A DNA stretch of 64,000 nt from Hymenobacter volaticus (GCF_022921055.1 NZ_CP095061.1:1031501-1095500), one strand, 5' to 3'; positions 27,913 through 38,425 are shown, counted from the first letter of the stretch. Notes: generated from the letters alone by a model not told the origin. Numbers and translations: made by a program.

Positions 27913-28494
27913 TTATTTTGCTAAGCCATTCAGCAGAATGGTCATGATATTTTGCTCTAAATCTTGGGCTGAAATGCCCCGGCCGGGCCGGTACCACAAC
28001 TCCACCCAGCGTACCGCCGAGAGAATAGTGAACAGTGCCACTGAAACGTTGACGGGCTGTAACTCGCCAGCCGCAACCCCTTGCTCAATCAGAGTTGCAA
28101 AGCCTTGCTCATACCGTTTGCGAGCCTCTTTGAATTGGATGAGTTTGTCGCCGGTAAGAAATTTCCAGTCGTTGTTGGCTACCGACACGGCCGCGCCATC
28201 TTCTATCATTAAGTACACGTGGCGCCGGAGCAATGTTTCCACCTTTTTTGTATAGGAAGCATCCATCTTTTCCACCTCGGCTAGTTGCGAGATGTACGTG
28301 TTGGATACGTGGAAGCAGATGCTCTCCAAAATCTCGTCTTTCGACTTGATATGGTTGTACATGCTGGCGGCTTCCATGCCGACCTCACCACCTAAATCAC
28401 GCATGGAGGTGCCAGCAAAGCCTTTTTCCTTGAAAAGCTTTGCCGCTTCATCTAAAATGCGTTGGCGCTGATTGACTTTGCTCCGTTTGGCCAT
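27913..28494 (-). CDS. TetR-family regulator, probable repressor of the paa genes
   Basis: A 193-residue TetR-type regulator. The N-terminal helix-turn-helix covers residues about 16-58 (FKEKGFAGTSMRDLGGEVGMEAASMYNHIKSKDE, in short motif GFAGTSMRDLG...MYNHIKSKDEI). The C-terminal all-helical domain (60-190) would bind an effector, probably phenylacetyl-CoA or a related acyl-CoA, by analogy to PaaR-type regulators of other phyla. It is the first gene of the paa run. Its promoter region holds AACTAATAGCTGTTAGTT, nearly the same palindrome as before paaA, so it most likely regulates itself and paaA. The effector is inference. Confidence 0.85.
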   Translation of the reverse strand: MAKRSKVNQRQRILDEAAKLFKEKGFAGTSMRDLGGEVGMEAASMYNHIKSKDEILESICFHVSNTYISQLAEVEKMDASYTKKVETLLRRHVYLMIEDGAAVSVANNDWKFLTGDKLIQFKEARKRYEQGFATLIEQGVAAGELQPVNVSVALFTILSAVRWVELWYRPGRGISAQDLEQNIMTILLNGLAK

Positions 28495-28581
28495 TGATAC
28501 CTGATACTGGCTACTGCCCTTGATTTCTTTTCTGCTGCTTTACGTGCGTACCTCGAAAAGGAATATCGGCGGGCGGCTCGA

Positions 28582-28589
28582 CAAAACTA
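28582..28589 (-). promoter_or_regulatory. probable -7 element of the TetR gene
   Basis: TAGTTTTG on the minus strand fits the Bacteroidota consensus TAnnTTTG exactly, about 90 bp before the start codon. The putative operator (28599-28616) lies just upstream, in the spacer to the -33 region. Confidence 0.55.
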
Positions 28590-28598
28590 GCCTTTAAA

Positions 28599-28616
28599 AA
28601 CTAATAGCTGTTAGTT
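28599..28616. promoter_or_regulatory. probable TetR operator before the TetR gene
   Basis: The palindrome AACTAATAGCTGTTAGTT (two mismatched central positions in the arms) shares the AACTAAy...rTTAGTT core and 4-bp centre with the perfect copy before paaA. It indicates autoregulation. Confidence 0.7.
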
Positions 28617-28653
28617 CTTGAAAACTCAATCAAAAATTCAGCTAACACCATTG

Positions 28654-28690
28654 AAAAACCCGTCAGAACCAAGTTCCGGCGGGGCTTTTT
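28654..28690 (-). terminator. terminator of the FAD oxidase gene
   Basis: On the minus strand, an imperfect stem AAAAAGCCCCGCCGGAAC / GTTCTGACGGGTTTTT with a 3-nt loop ends in five T's, 20 bp after the oxidase stop codon. Confidence 0.7.
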
Positions 28691-28709
28691 GCTGATCAAG
28701 CTATTACTG

Positions 28710-30129
28710 CTAGAATATCTTCCCAGGGTTGAGGATGCCGGCCGGGTCGAATACGCGCTTGATACCGCGCATCAATTCCAAGTTAGCCTCTGGCAGGGCA
28801 ATACCGATGTAGCCTTTTTGCACCAGCCCAATGCCGTGCTCGCCCGAAATCGTGCCCCCGAGCTTGACGCAGAGCTGGAAGATTTCCGTTATCGGCTGCC
28901 GCAGCCCCACATTCCACTGCTCGTCGGTGAGCTCGCCGCGGATGATGTTGACGTGCAGGTTGCCGTCGCCGGCATGGCCGTAGCACACACTCTTGAACCC
29001 ATACCGCGCCCCAATTTCCTTCACTCCCTTCAGCAGCGTGGGCAACTCAGCGCGGGGTACGACGGTGTCTTCTTCTTTGTACACGGAATTGTAGCGCACC
29101 GAATTGCCGATGTTGCGGCGGATGCGCCACAAATCCTCTTTCTGCCCGGCCGTGTCGGCCAACAGGATTTCACCCACGTCGTAGTGCTCGAGCACGCCGT
29201 ACACCTGCTCGGCTTCCTTATAGAGCTGGTCGAGGTCTTGGCCATCCAGCTCGATCAGTAAGTGGGCGTGAATGTCCTCGGGCAGCGTGAGCGGAATCTG
29301 CAGGTAGTCCGACGACCAGGCAATGGCTTCGCGCTCCATGAACTCCATGCCCGAAGGGATAATGCCGGCCCGGAACACAGCCGACACGGCCTCGGCCGCC
29401 TGCTCTACCTGCCGGAACGGCACCAGCATCAGGATATTCTGCTGGGGTAGGGCAGAAGCCGGAACACCACTTTGGTGATGATGCCCAACGTGCCTTCCGA
29501 GCCCACCAAGAGCTGGGTGAGATTGTAGCCCGTCGAATTCTTGAGTGTGTTGGCCGCTGTCCAGATCAGCTCGCCGGTGGGCAGCACCACCTGCAGGTTG
29601 AGCACGTAGTCGCGCGTGGTGCCGTACTTGACGGCTTTGGGGCCGCCGCTGCTATGGGCCAAGTTGCCGCCGAGTGTGCAGCTGCCTTTGCTGGCCGGGT
29701 CGGGGGGGTAGAATAGCCCCACTTCCTTCACGGCATTCTGAAACGCCTCGTTGATGACACCCGGCTCGACGGTGGCTTGCAGGTTGCGCTCGTCGATGTC
29801 GAGGATGCGGTTGAGCCGCTCGGTGCTCAACACAACACCGTGGTGCACAGGCAACGCGCCGCCGCTCAGGCCGGTACCGGCCCCGCGTGGGGTCACGGGA
29901 ATGCGGTGTTCGTGGCACAGACGCATAATTTCTGCTATCTGCTCGGCGTTACCGGGGCGCAGCACCACCTCGGGGCGTAGTGCAGGTCCTCGGTATGGTC
30001 GCGGCCGTAGTCGGCGTAGGCGTCAGCGGTAGCAGCGGCTTCGGCGCGCTGCGCGGTCAGAACGTGAGTTGGTCCCACAATAGCTTCGAAGGCTACCACC
30101 AACTCGGGCGTCAGGGATTGGAAATTCAT
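28710..30129 (-). CDS. FAD-linked oxidase, GlcD / D-lactate dehydrogenase type, two frameshifts
   Basis: A 473-residue flavoprotein that oxidises a 2-hydroxy acid such as glycolate or D-lactate. The FAD-binding domain contains VTPRGAGTGLSGGALP and, later, the SKGSCTLGGNLAHSSGG stretch; the C-terminal FAD-oxidase domain contains YGHAGDGNLHVNI and SGEHGIGLVQK, whose histidines belong to the active site. Three frames join after one added base at each of the four-G runs 29972-29975 and 29444-29447, giving HYAPEVVLRPGN and LPYPQQNILMLVPF. It is transcribed from its own start at 30129 and ends with a terminator before the TetR gene. No GlcE/F partners are adjacent; the exact substrate is not decidable from sequence. 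Confidence 0.9.
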
Positions 30130-30143
30130 AATTCGAAGAGCTT

Positions 30144-30848
30144 ATGACTGATTCGCGTATCTTTGGCCCAATGCGAGTATACACGACGAAGGTACATCAT
30201 TCGGCGCACAGACGTATTTGGTGGCCACTATTGATGCTAATTCTGGTGAGTTGGTTGGCAAGTTGCAGCGGCTCGAAGAAAGTCAATTACCGCAACGGCC
30301 GTTACTATTCGGCCCGCGACATGGCCCGCATAAAAGCCGCCGAGCGCAACCGTCGGGGCCGAGGCCGCGCCCCAATTGCTAAATCCAAGACAAGAGCTAC
30401 CACCGCATCAGGCACGGCCAAGATAGTGACCAAGCGCCGCAGCACGCCCCTGAATGCAAGCCGTGAAATGGTCACGGTTATCGAAACCGCCCGTTCTTAT
30501 CAAGGCACTCCTTATAAGTATGGCGGCACCACACGCCTAGGCATGGATTGCTCGGGCTTGCTGTGTGCTGCATTTGCCGCTATTGAAGTGCCCATCCCGC
30601 GTTCCAGCAACGAGCAGGCTGTGTGGGGCGACCCAGTAAGGCCGCAGGATTTGAAAGTTGGCGACTTACTGTTTTTCGGCGCTTCACCGGGCAGTAACTC
30701 TATCACGCACGTAGGCCTCGTGACGGAAGCTACGCCCGAAGGCGTGCAGTTTATTCACTCGTCTAGCTCACTCGGGGTGACAGAGAACAGCTTGGAGACA
30801 GATTATTATTTAAGCCGCTTCATAAAGGCCGTGCGCCCCCCGTTGTAA
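30144..30848 (+). CDS. NlpC/P60-family lipoprotein, probable cell-wall endopeptidase
   Basis: A 234-residue protein (or 225 if it begins at the second ATG, 30171). It has a hydrophobic stretch and lipobox LASC, then an Arg/Lys-rich linker (about 45-110), then an NlpC/P60 domain from about residue 115. The catalytic cysteine is in LGMDCSGLL (Cys136), the catalytic histidine in ITHVGLV (His189), and the third polar residue is a histidine in FIHSSS (His205); all are present, so it should cleave peptidoglycan stem peptides. The basic linker could bind wall or nucleic acid. It is divergent from the FAD oxidase and alone in its unit. Confidence 0.9.
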   Translation: MTDSRIFGPMRVYTTKVHHSAHRRIWWPLLMLILVSWLASCSGSKKVNYRNGRYYSARDMARIKAAERNRRGRGRAPIAKSKTRATTASGTAKIVTKRRSTPLNASREMVTVIETARSYQGTPYKYGGTTRLGMDCSGLLCAAFAAIEVPIPRSSNEQAVWGDPVRPQDLKVGDLLFFGASPGSNSITHVGLVTEATPEGVQFIHSSSSLGVTENSLETDYYLSRFIKAVRPPL

Positions 30849-30991
30849 AATTCTTAGCTTTATTAGGGTTATGTTGGGCCTCTACAGATGAGACAGGATA
30901 TACCCTAGCCTTAACTATTCTATAGCATAGAGCGTTAAAGCATTGACTACCTTCGTGTAGCGCCTATTAGTGACGGCTGTTTTTTTTTTAT

Positions 30992-33900
30992 ATGAAACAG
31001 TCGAGTTTACACTACCTCCTCTTTTTGCTGTTGCTTTTGCTGTCGGCGCGCGTTGGTTGGAGCCAAGGTGCTACAACATCGGCTATGAACGGCATTATCA
31101 CTGACCAGAATGGCACGGGCTTGCCGGGAGCTACCGTTATTGCGGTTCACACCCCTACCAATACCCAATACATTGCGCCCACTAATGCAGAAGGGCGCTA
31201 CAACATTCAGAACATGCGGGTGGGTGGTCCTTACACAGTGCGGGCTACTTTTATTGGTTATCAGGATGCGACCCAGCAAGGAGTTTTCCTAACCTTGGGT
31301 CAAAACCTGCGCCTCGACATTCGATTGACTGACGCTACGCAGCAACTCAACGAAGTAGTTGTGACTGGCCGCCCCGACCCAGTGATTAGTGCCGGTCGTA
31401 CGGGAGCGTCTACCACTGTACAGCGCGAGCAGATAGAGCGCCTGCCTACGCTCAACCGGAGCTTGCAGGACTTTATTCGGGTGTCGCCGCAAGCTACTGG
31501 CGGGGGCAGCAGTTCCCTTGGTGGGGCCAACAACCGCTATAACAACATTACTATTGACGGGGCCGTGAACAACGATGTGTTCGGTTTGTCTGGCTCCGGC
31601 ACGCCCGGTGGCCAAGCCGGCACGGGGCCTATTTCGCTGGATGCCATCCAGGAGCTCCAAATTGTAATCGCGCCATATGATGTAACCCTTGGCAACTTCA
31701 CAGGGGGCGGTGTCAACGCCGTGACGCGCTCTGGTACCAACGACCTGTCCGCCTCGATTTACGGTTTTGGCCGCAACCAAAGCATCGTGGGCAAGAGTGT
31801 AACCGAGCCCCGTACTAAAGCGGCCGAGTTTCATAACTACCAAACCGGCTTTCGAGTGGGTGGCCCCGTCGTGAAGGACAAAGTGTTCTTCTTCGTAAAT
31901 GGTGAAATCAACCGGCGCAGTGAGCCGCTATCTTTCGAACCCGGTACCTCCACTTCGCGCTTGGACGTGAACGTCATCAACCAAATTGCCAGCACCGCGT
32001 TGGAACGCTACGGCTACGAAGTAGGCGAGTATGGCAATATCACCCGTCGCACTCAAAGCAACAGAATCTTCGGCCGCTTGGACTTCAACCTGTCTGATAA
32101 GCACCAATTAGTAGTGCGCCATAATTACGTGGACGCATTCGACGACAACATTACACGCACGTCAACGGCTCTGCGCTTCGGTAGTAACGCCTACGTGTTC
32201 AACAACAAAACCAACAGCAGCGTTGTCGAGCTAAACAGCAACTTAGGCACTGTTTCCAACAAGCTGCTGCTGAGCTATACCCGCATCCGTGATACACGTG
32301 ATGTGCCTGGTTCGCTGTTCCCAACTTTTGAGGTCAACGAAGCCGGCAACCGCTATACCTTTGGTACCGAACGCAGCTCAGGCTTCAACGAGCTGGACCA
32401 AGACATCTTCGAACTCACCGACAACGTGACGAAGTCGTTTGGCAAGCACAACATCACGGTGGGCACCCATAACGAGCTGTTCAAGTTCCGCAACCTGTTT
32501 ATCAACAACGGGGTAGGCTACTATCAATTTCCGTCGCTTAACGCGTTTCTCAATAGTCAGCCTAACCGTATTCAAGCGGCTTATGCTACCGCAAACAACG
32601 GCGAAGCCAAGTTCAGTGCCATGCAGTTTGGAGTGTATGCGCAGGACGAGTACTCGCCTCTTGAGAACCTCCGCCTCACTTTGGGTGTACGTTTGGACGT
32701 CCCCTTCTTCTTCGATAAACCCGCTTATAATCAGGGCGTAACCGAGCAATTTGGTAGCAATATCAGCACGCAGAATGTGCCTAACGGACAATTGCTGTGG
32801 GCTCCTCGCTTAGGTTTTAACTGGGACGTTAATAATGACGCCAAAGTCCAGGTGCGTGGGGAACGGGTATTTTCACTGGACGGGTCCCCTTCGTTTGGGT
32901 TTCCAACAGCTTCACCAATAACGGCCTGATTCAAGGGGCAGTTGATGCTGGTCCGCAAGGGACGGGAGCCAACACCGTCTATCCACCAGTTGTAACCGAC
33001 CCTTCGCGCATTCCAACCGTCTTTACTACTGCTCCTTACGCTCCCGTCGGGACTGCTGAAATCAACGTGTTAGGCAAGGAGTTCAAATTGCCTCAGGTAT
33101 GGCGCACCAACGTAGCAGTTGATTTCCGCCTTCCCGGTGAGATTGTAGCTACGCTGGAAGGTATCTTCTCTAAAACGGTGAATGATATTTACTATCAAAA
33201 CATCAATCTAACTGCCCCCGTGGGCCGTTTGGTTGGGCCAGATCAGCGCCCGGTCTATGCTAGTACTACTGCTGGGCGTCGGATCAACCAGAATTATACT
33301 AACGTATTGCTACTCAACAACACCAACGAGGGCTACCGCTACAACGCTACAGCGCAGTTGCAAAAGCAATTCACAAATGGCCTAAATACAACAGTAGCCT
33401 ATACCTATGGTAGGGCGAGAGAGATAAACAGTGGTACTAGTAGTACCGCCTTATCGAACTGGCAATTCAATCAAGTGCAGTCTGACCCAAACAATCCAGA
33501 GTTGGGCTATTCAATAAATGACCGCCGACACCGCATTCTGGTCACTGGGGGCTACACAATTCGGTATGCCAACAACAAAACGGCTACAAATATCTCCGTT
33601 ATATATGAAGGACTGGCTGGCTCACCTATTGCGTATGTCTATGGCCAAGGTGGCCGCGACGTGAACAACGACGGTGCTTTCTCAAACGACCTGATTTATA
33701 TTCCTCGTGATGCTCGAGACCCCAATGAAATTACGTTGGTAACTAGTGGCTCATCGGATATGCGTACCCTGGCCCAGGTACAAGACCAGCTAGAAGCCTT
33801 CATTCAAAATGACCCTTACCTGCGAAACCACCGCGGGCAATATGCCGAGCGCTTCGCCGCACGCACTCCCTGGACGCACCAAGTCGATATTCGTTTAGCG

Positions 33901-34182
33901 CAGGACCTAAACTTTGTAGCAGGTGGCAAGAAGAATACCATCCAAATAAGCTTCGATATTCAGAATGTCGGCAACCTGTTAAATAATAACTGGGGCAACC
34001 AATATTCGGTGTCTAACAATGCTATCGAACTACTCCGCCCAGAGACTGTTACTGGTCCCAACATTCGTCCCACTTTCTCTTTTCCGGCCACATTTGCTGC
34101 CAATAACAACCGCGGCTACGATATAGCGCCCTTCAACTCGCGCTGGCAAGGACAGCTAGGAGTACGCTATACCTTTAACTAG
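30992..34182 (+). CDS. Oar-like TonB-dependent receptor 1, frameshifted at 32858-32861
   Basis: A large outer-membrane receptor of about 1,063 residues with a signal peptide (cut near GWSQ), an N-terminal carboxypeptidase-like domain (TDQNGTGLPGATVIAVHTPT), a TonB-type plug (NEVVVTG; then ITIDGAVNNDVFGLSG, SLDAIQELQIVIAPYDV) and a beta-barrel ending LGVRYTFN. The two frames join after one added G at the four-G run 32858-32861, giving RGGTGIFTGRVPF, which the intact paralogue at 34405 has at the same place. It lacks a SusD partner and resembles Oar proteins. The ligand is unknown; large peptides or proteins are possible. It is followed by a terminator and then by its paralogue. Confidence 0.9.
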
Positions 34183-34203
34183 ACTTTAAGTAGTACATTA
34201 TAT

Positions 34204-34236
34204 AAGCGAGCGAAGATATTCTTCGCTCGCTTTTTG
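34204..34236 (+). terminator. terminator of receptor 1
   Basis: The stem AAGCGAGCGAAG/CTTCGCTCGCTT has a 5-nt loop and a T5 tail. It ends transcription of the first receptor before the promoter of the second. Confidence 0.9.
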
Positions 34237-34368
34237 TTTATACTCTTGTCTTTATCTCATAAAAATAAGCTCGAATCGCTATTGCAAAACATTAATTTTT
34301 GCATAATGGAGACCTGCGATTTTAAATTAATAATCTTTTAATAATGTGTTTTAAACTGACGGGGTAGG

Positions 34369-34376
34369 TACTTTTG
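34369..34376 (+). promoter_or_regulatory. -7 element of receptor 2 promoter
   Basis: TACTTTTG fits TAnnTTTG exactly and lies 28 bp before the ATG. The upstream sequence is very AT-rich (with TTTTAATAAT) but no TTG is at the exact -33 position. The same octamer drives the tRNA gene at 38600. Confidence 0.6.
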
Positions 34377-34404
34377 TGCCCAGTTTTCATCAATCCCATT
34401 TTTC

Positions 34405-37400
34405 ATGAGAAACACCTATTATCGTCATCTTCTTTTACTGCTTATGGCAGTCTTGTCGATACAGCAGGGCTGGTCGCAGGGTGCTACAACCTCGGCCATG
34501 AACGGCGTGATTACCGATAAGGAGGGTGCAGGCTTACCAGGGGCCACCGTTATTGCGGTTCATACTCCTACTAACACTCAATATGTAGCGCCTACCAACT
34601 CAGAAGGGCGTTTCAACATCCAAAATATGCGCGTTGGTGGTCCTTACACCGTTCGCATCACTTTCGTAGGCTATCAGGACGTTACACGTGAAAACATATT
34701 CCTAACGCTTGGTCAAAACCAGCGCTTAGACATTAACCTGAGCGAATCCACTCAGCAGTTGAGCGAAGTAACCGTTTCTGGTCGTCGTGACCCGGTTATC
34801 AACTCGGGTCGTACAGGTGCTGCTACTAGCGTACAGCGCGAGCAAATTGAGCGCTTGCCATCGTTGAGCCGCTCATTTCAGGATTTTACTCGCCTCACGC
34901 CACAGGCGTCGGGTACGGGCACAAGCTTCGGTGGACGAAATGGTAACTTCAACAACGTTACTATCGATGGTGCTATCTTCAATAACTCTTTCGGTTTGAG
35001 CGGCACAGTAGGTGGTCAAGCCAACGCGCAGCCTATTTCTTTGGACGCTATCCAGGAAATACAAGTGAGCATAGCTCCCTTCGACGTTCGTCAAGGATCA
35101 TTCACAGGGGCTGGTATCAACGCTATTACCCGTTCGGGTACCAACGAAGTATCGGCTTCCGTGTACGGTTTCCGTCGTTCCAACAACTTGGTAGGCGACA
35201 AAGTACGTGACGTCAATCAGCCGTTCCCCGAATTTACGCTCAATCAGCTTGGAGCTCGGGTCGGTGGGCCTATCATCAAAGACAAGCTTTTCTATTTCGT
35301 AAGTGTGGAAGGTGAGCGCCGCGACGACCCACCAGGCACATTCGTGGCTAACCGTCCAGGTTTGCCAGCCCCTGGCCCGGGTAGTAACACTTCGGCAGCT
35401 AACGCCTCTGAACTCGACGTGCTATCGAACTTCTTGCAAACTACTTATGGGTACAATCCTGGTCCTTACGAGGGGTATCAGCTGAAGCAGAACTCTGATA
35501 AAATCACGGCTAAGATTGATTGGAACATTAATGCTACCAATACCTTTTCCATCAAGTACAACTACCTCAAGTCATACCGCGACGTACCGCCATCCAACTC
35601 TGGCTCGCCAACGGTAACGGGTGGCCGTAGCTTGTCGACCAACACACTGCCTTTCTTGGCATCGTATTACCGCATCAACAACAACCTGAACTCGTTTATT
35701 GCCGAGTTGAACTCCACCCTTGCTGGTGGTATCTCCAATCAGCTTCAGGCGGGCTTCACGGCCCAGCGCGACTTCCGCTCGTCGTTGGGTGGTTCTCCCT
35801 TCCCATTCGTTGACATTCTGTATAACGCCAATGGCCCTGGTGCCAATGGTAACGAATTCACCTCGTTCGGCTATGAGCTTTTCACGCCACTCAACGTGCT
35901 GAATTCGGATATCTACCAATTGTCGGACAACATTAGCAAGACGGTAGGTAACCACACCTTCACGCTGGGTACTTATAATGAGTACTACAAATTCGCTAAC
36001 GGTTTCGCTCCCGACCTGTATGGCCGTTACCGTTTTAACTCATTGTCGGACTTTTATAGCTCCGCAGGATATACCTACAACGCTACCACACTGGCCCTTA
36101 CTCCCCGTGATGGTGGCCCCGTGGCCTCGGCTACTAACAATTACACCGTACGCTACCCTCTGAACATCAACGACGGCAACCCTGGCTTAGGCTATCCGCT
36201 TGCCGAAACCAAAGCTGCTCAGCTCGGATTCTATGCGCAAGACGAGTGGAACGTAATGCCAAACATGAAGGTAACTACCGGTTTGCGCGTTGATATTCCT
36301 ATCATTCTGAGTGATTTGCAGCGTAACGAAGACGCCGCTAGCATCAGCTTCCGCGACAATTACCAAATCTTGACTGATCAGGTACAGAAAACATCAGTGA
36401 TGTTCTCGCCCCGTATCGGTTTTAACTGGGATGTAAACAACGACGGCAAAACGCAGCTACGCGGTGGTACTGGTATATTCACTGGCCGTGTGCCATTCGT
36501 TTGGATATCCAACCAGGCCAGTAACAACGGTTTGTTGGGTGGGGTGTATAGTGGCGGTAATGTAGCATTCAATACTACGCCTGGTTACTTGCCACCCGCT
36601 GCCAATATCAATCAAACTACGCTGCCTGCTACCTACAACCTGGCTGTAACTGAGCGTGGCTTCAAGTTCCCACAGGTATGGCGTACTAACATCGGCATCG
36701 ACCAGCGTCTGCCCGGCGACGTAGTGTTCACTTTGGACGGTATTTTCACGAAGGACATCAATGCTGTGTACTTCGATAACGTGAACCTCCCTAACCCGCA
36801 GGCCCGTGCAGCTGGCGCCGACACTCGTCCACTCTACCGTCTGCCCAACGCGTTGAACACTCGTTCGTTCCAGGTAAGTCCTAAAATTGTAAGTTCCGAT
36901 GGTGCTATTGTGATGCGCAATACCAACAAAGGCTACTCTTACAGTGCTACTGGTCAGTTGCAAAAAACGTTCAGCAATAGCGTTTCCGCTAGCTTGGCTT
37001 ACACCTACACCAATTCACAGGATGTAAGCATCGGAGGATCAACTCCTTTCTCTTTGTGGTCTGCTCGTCCTATTTCCGATGATCCTAACGCCAACAAGCT
37101 GGGCTACTCTGAATTCCTACGTCAGCATCGTGTAGTAGCGTCGCTTTCATATCGCAAAGAGTATCTGGGCCACTTGGCTACTACTATCTCGGGTTTCCTC
37201 GACTTAGGTCCGAATGGTCGCTTCTCTTACGTGTATAACGGTGACATGAACGGTGACAACGTGGGTAACAACGACTTGATGTATATCCCGCGTACTAGAG
37301 ACGAAATCAACCTCACTAACCTGACTCTGTTCAGCGGCACTCCTCAGCAGACCATCTACACAGCTGACCAGCAGTGGGTTGATCTGAACAACTACATCAA

Positions 37401-37815
37401 TCAAGACGATTATCTGAGCCAGCACCGCGGCCAAATCGCCGAGCGTAATGGCGCCGTGTTGCCATGGGTTGCATTTGTAGATGCTCGCTTGCTGCAAGAC
37501 GTGTTCACCAACATCGGTAAAAACCGCAATTCGCTGCAGTTCAGCCTTGACGTATTCAACATTGGTAATCTTATCAACTCTAACTGGGGTGTAGGCCAAA
37601 CCCAGCAGCGTAACTCGCCATTATCGTTTGTAGACTACGATCAAGCTAGTGGCCAGCCACGGTTCAACTTCAACCCTATTGTGAACTCGCGCACGGTATT
37701 CCCCGACGGTACGACTACTACCAATGTGCAGACGCTGAACGTGACGAACCGTTACATTACAACGGAATCAGCGCGCTACCGCATCCAACTGGGCTTGCGC
37801 TACACCTTCAACTAA
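34405..37815 (+). CDS. Oar-like TonB-dependent receptor 2 (intact paralogue)
   Basis: A 1,136-residue receptor with the same layout as the preceding gene: signal peptide (MRNTYYRHLLLLLMAVL, cut near GWSQ), carboxypeptidase-like domain (EGAGLPGATVIAVHTPTN), plug (SEVTVSGRRDPVINSGRTGA; VTIDGAIFNNSFGLSG) and a barrel ending LGLRYTFN. N-terminal sections are nearly identical to receptor 1 in protein and close in DNA, so the two arose by tandem duplication, then diverged in the barrel. Its codons look more uniform (many CGT, GGT, ACC), which hints at high expression. It has its own TAnnTTTG promoter and is followed after 36 bp by a small lipoprotein gene that could form a unit with it. There is no SusD; the ligand is unknown. 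Confidence 0.92.
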   Translation: MRNTYYRHLLLLLMAVLSIQQGWSQGATTSAMNGVITDKEGAGLPGATVIAVHTPTNTQYVAPTNSEGRFNIQNMRVGGPYTVRITFVGYQDVTRENIFLTLGQNQRLDINLSESTQQLSEVTVSGRRDPVINSGRTGAATSVQREQIERLPSLSRSFQDFTRLTPQASGTGTSFGGRNGNFNNVTIDGAIFNNSFGLSGTVGGQANAQPISLDAIQEIQVSIAPFDVRQGSFTGAGINAITRSGTNEVSASVYGFRRSNNLVGDKVRDVNQPFPEFTLNQLGARVGGPIIKDKLFYFVSVEGERRDDPPGTFVANRPGLPAPGPGSNTSAANASELDVLSNFLQTTYGYNPGPYEGYQLKQNSDKITAKIDWNINATNTFSIKYNYLKSYRDVPPSNSGSPTVTGGRSLSTNTLPFLASYYRINNNLNSFIAELNSTLAGGISNQLQAGFTAQRDFRSSLGGSPFPFVDILYNANGPGANGNEFTSFGYELFTPLNVLNSDIYQLSDNISKTVGNHTFTLGTYNEYYKFANGFAPDLYGRYRFNSLSDFYSSAGYTYNATTLALTPRDGGPVASATNNYTVRYPLNINDGNPGLGYPLAETKAAQLGFYAQDEWNVMPNMKVTTGLRVDIPIILSDLQRNEDAASISFRDNYQILTDQVQKTSVMFSPRIGFNWDVNNDGKTQLRGGTGIFTGRVPFVWISNQASNNGLLGGVYSGGNVAFNTTPGYLPPAANINQTTLPATYNLAVTERGFKFPQVWRTNIGIDQRLPGDVVFTLDGIFTKDINAVYFDNVNLPNPQARAAGADTRPLYRLPNALNTRSFQVSPKIVSSDGAIVMRNTNKGYSYSATGQLQKTFSNSVSASLAYTYTNSQDVSIGGSTPFSLWSARPISDDPNANKLGYSEFLRQHRVVASLSYRKEYLGHLATTISGFLDLGPNGRFSYVYNGDMNGDNVGNNDLMYIPRTRDEINLTNLTLFSGTPQQTIYTADQQWVDLNNYINQDDYLSQHRGQIAERNGAVLPWVAFVDARLLQDVFTNIGKNRNSLQFSLDVFNIGNLINSNWGVGQTQQRNSPLSFVDYDQASGQPRFNFNPIVNSRTVFPDGTTTTNVQTLNVTNRYITTESARYRIQLGLRYTFN

Positions 37816-37851
37816 GGCTAGCCACTCTGAATCCGTAATCACTCTTGTAGT

Positions 37852-38388
37852 ATGAAAAATATATTTTTCGCTGTTCTAGCAGGTATTAGTTTAGCTTCCT
37901 GCTCTGAAATCAGCACTGACCCGGCTCCTACCCGTGCAACCCGCACGGCCCAAACGGTAACGGTAACCTATGCTAGGACAGCCAGCACAATTGCCGGTGA
38001 CACAACACTGCAAAACCCCCGGCTGGACGTGTACGTGCTGACCCCAACTGTCAATACAGACGGCACGCTTAGCTATCCGCCCATCACGGCAACTAGCACT
38101 CCCGCGTTTACTACTACCGACTTCTCAAATCCACAGCCTTTCAGTGTTGCTACCAACCTGACGGTAACAGAGAATACGCCAAGTACAGGTATTCGTCTGG
38201 TGTTGAGAACAAGTAACCGCCCTGGTCGCCGCAACAACTCACAGCGTCTAACTGCTTCGATTGTAATCAATGGAGCAAGCAAAGCAACCGCTACTCACCA
38301 GGGAAGTAACTTCTCGCGTACTGCCACAGCCACTGGTGGTTTCTTTACCACCACGTTAGAGAGTAATGTAGCTGCTTACACTTTTTAA
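37852..38388 (+). CDS. small Ser/Thr-rich lipoprotein downstream of receptor 2
   Basis: A 178-residue protein beginning MKNIFFAVLAGISLASC, a signal sequence with lipobox LASC (Cys17). The mature part is rich in Thr, Ser and Asn and strongly beta-patterned (VTVTYART, LDVYVLTPTV, PFSVATNLTVTEN, TASIVINGASKATATHQG), with no catalytic motif. I do not recognise the family. It begins 36 bp after the stop of receptor 2 with no promoter between, and ends at a strong terminator, so it is probably co-transcribed. A surface partner of the receptor, in the role SusD has for SusC, is conceivable but not shown. Confidence 0.75.
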   Translation: MKNIFFAVLAGISLASCSEISTDPAPTRATRTAQTVTVTYARTASTIAGDTTLQNPRLDVYVLTPTVNTDGTLSYPPITATSTPAFTTTDFSNPQPFSVATNLTVTENTPSTGIRLVLRTSNRPGRRNNSQRLTASIVINGASKATATHQGSNFSRTATATGGFFTTTLESNVAAYTF

Positions 38389-38425
38389 TAACTAAGTAGC
38401 TGACCTATCACCTTAGGGCTGTCTT

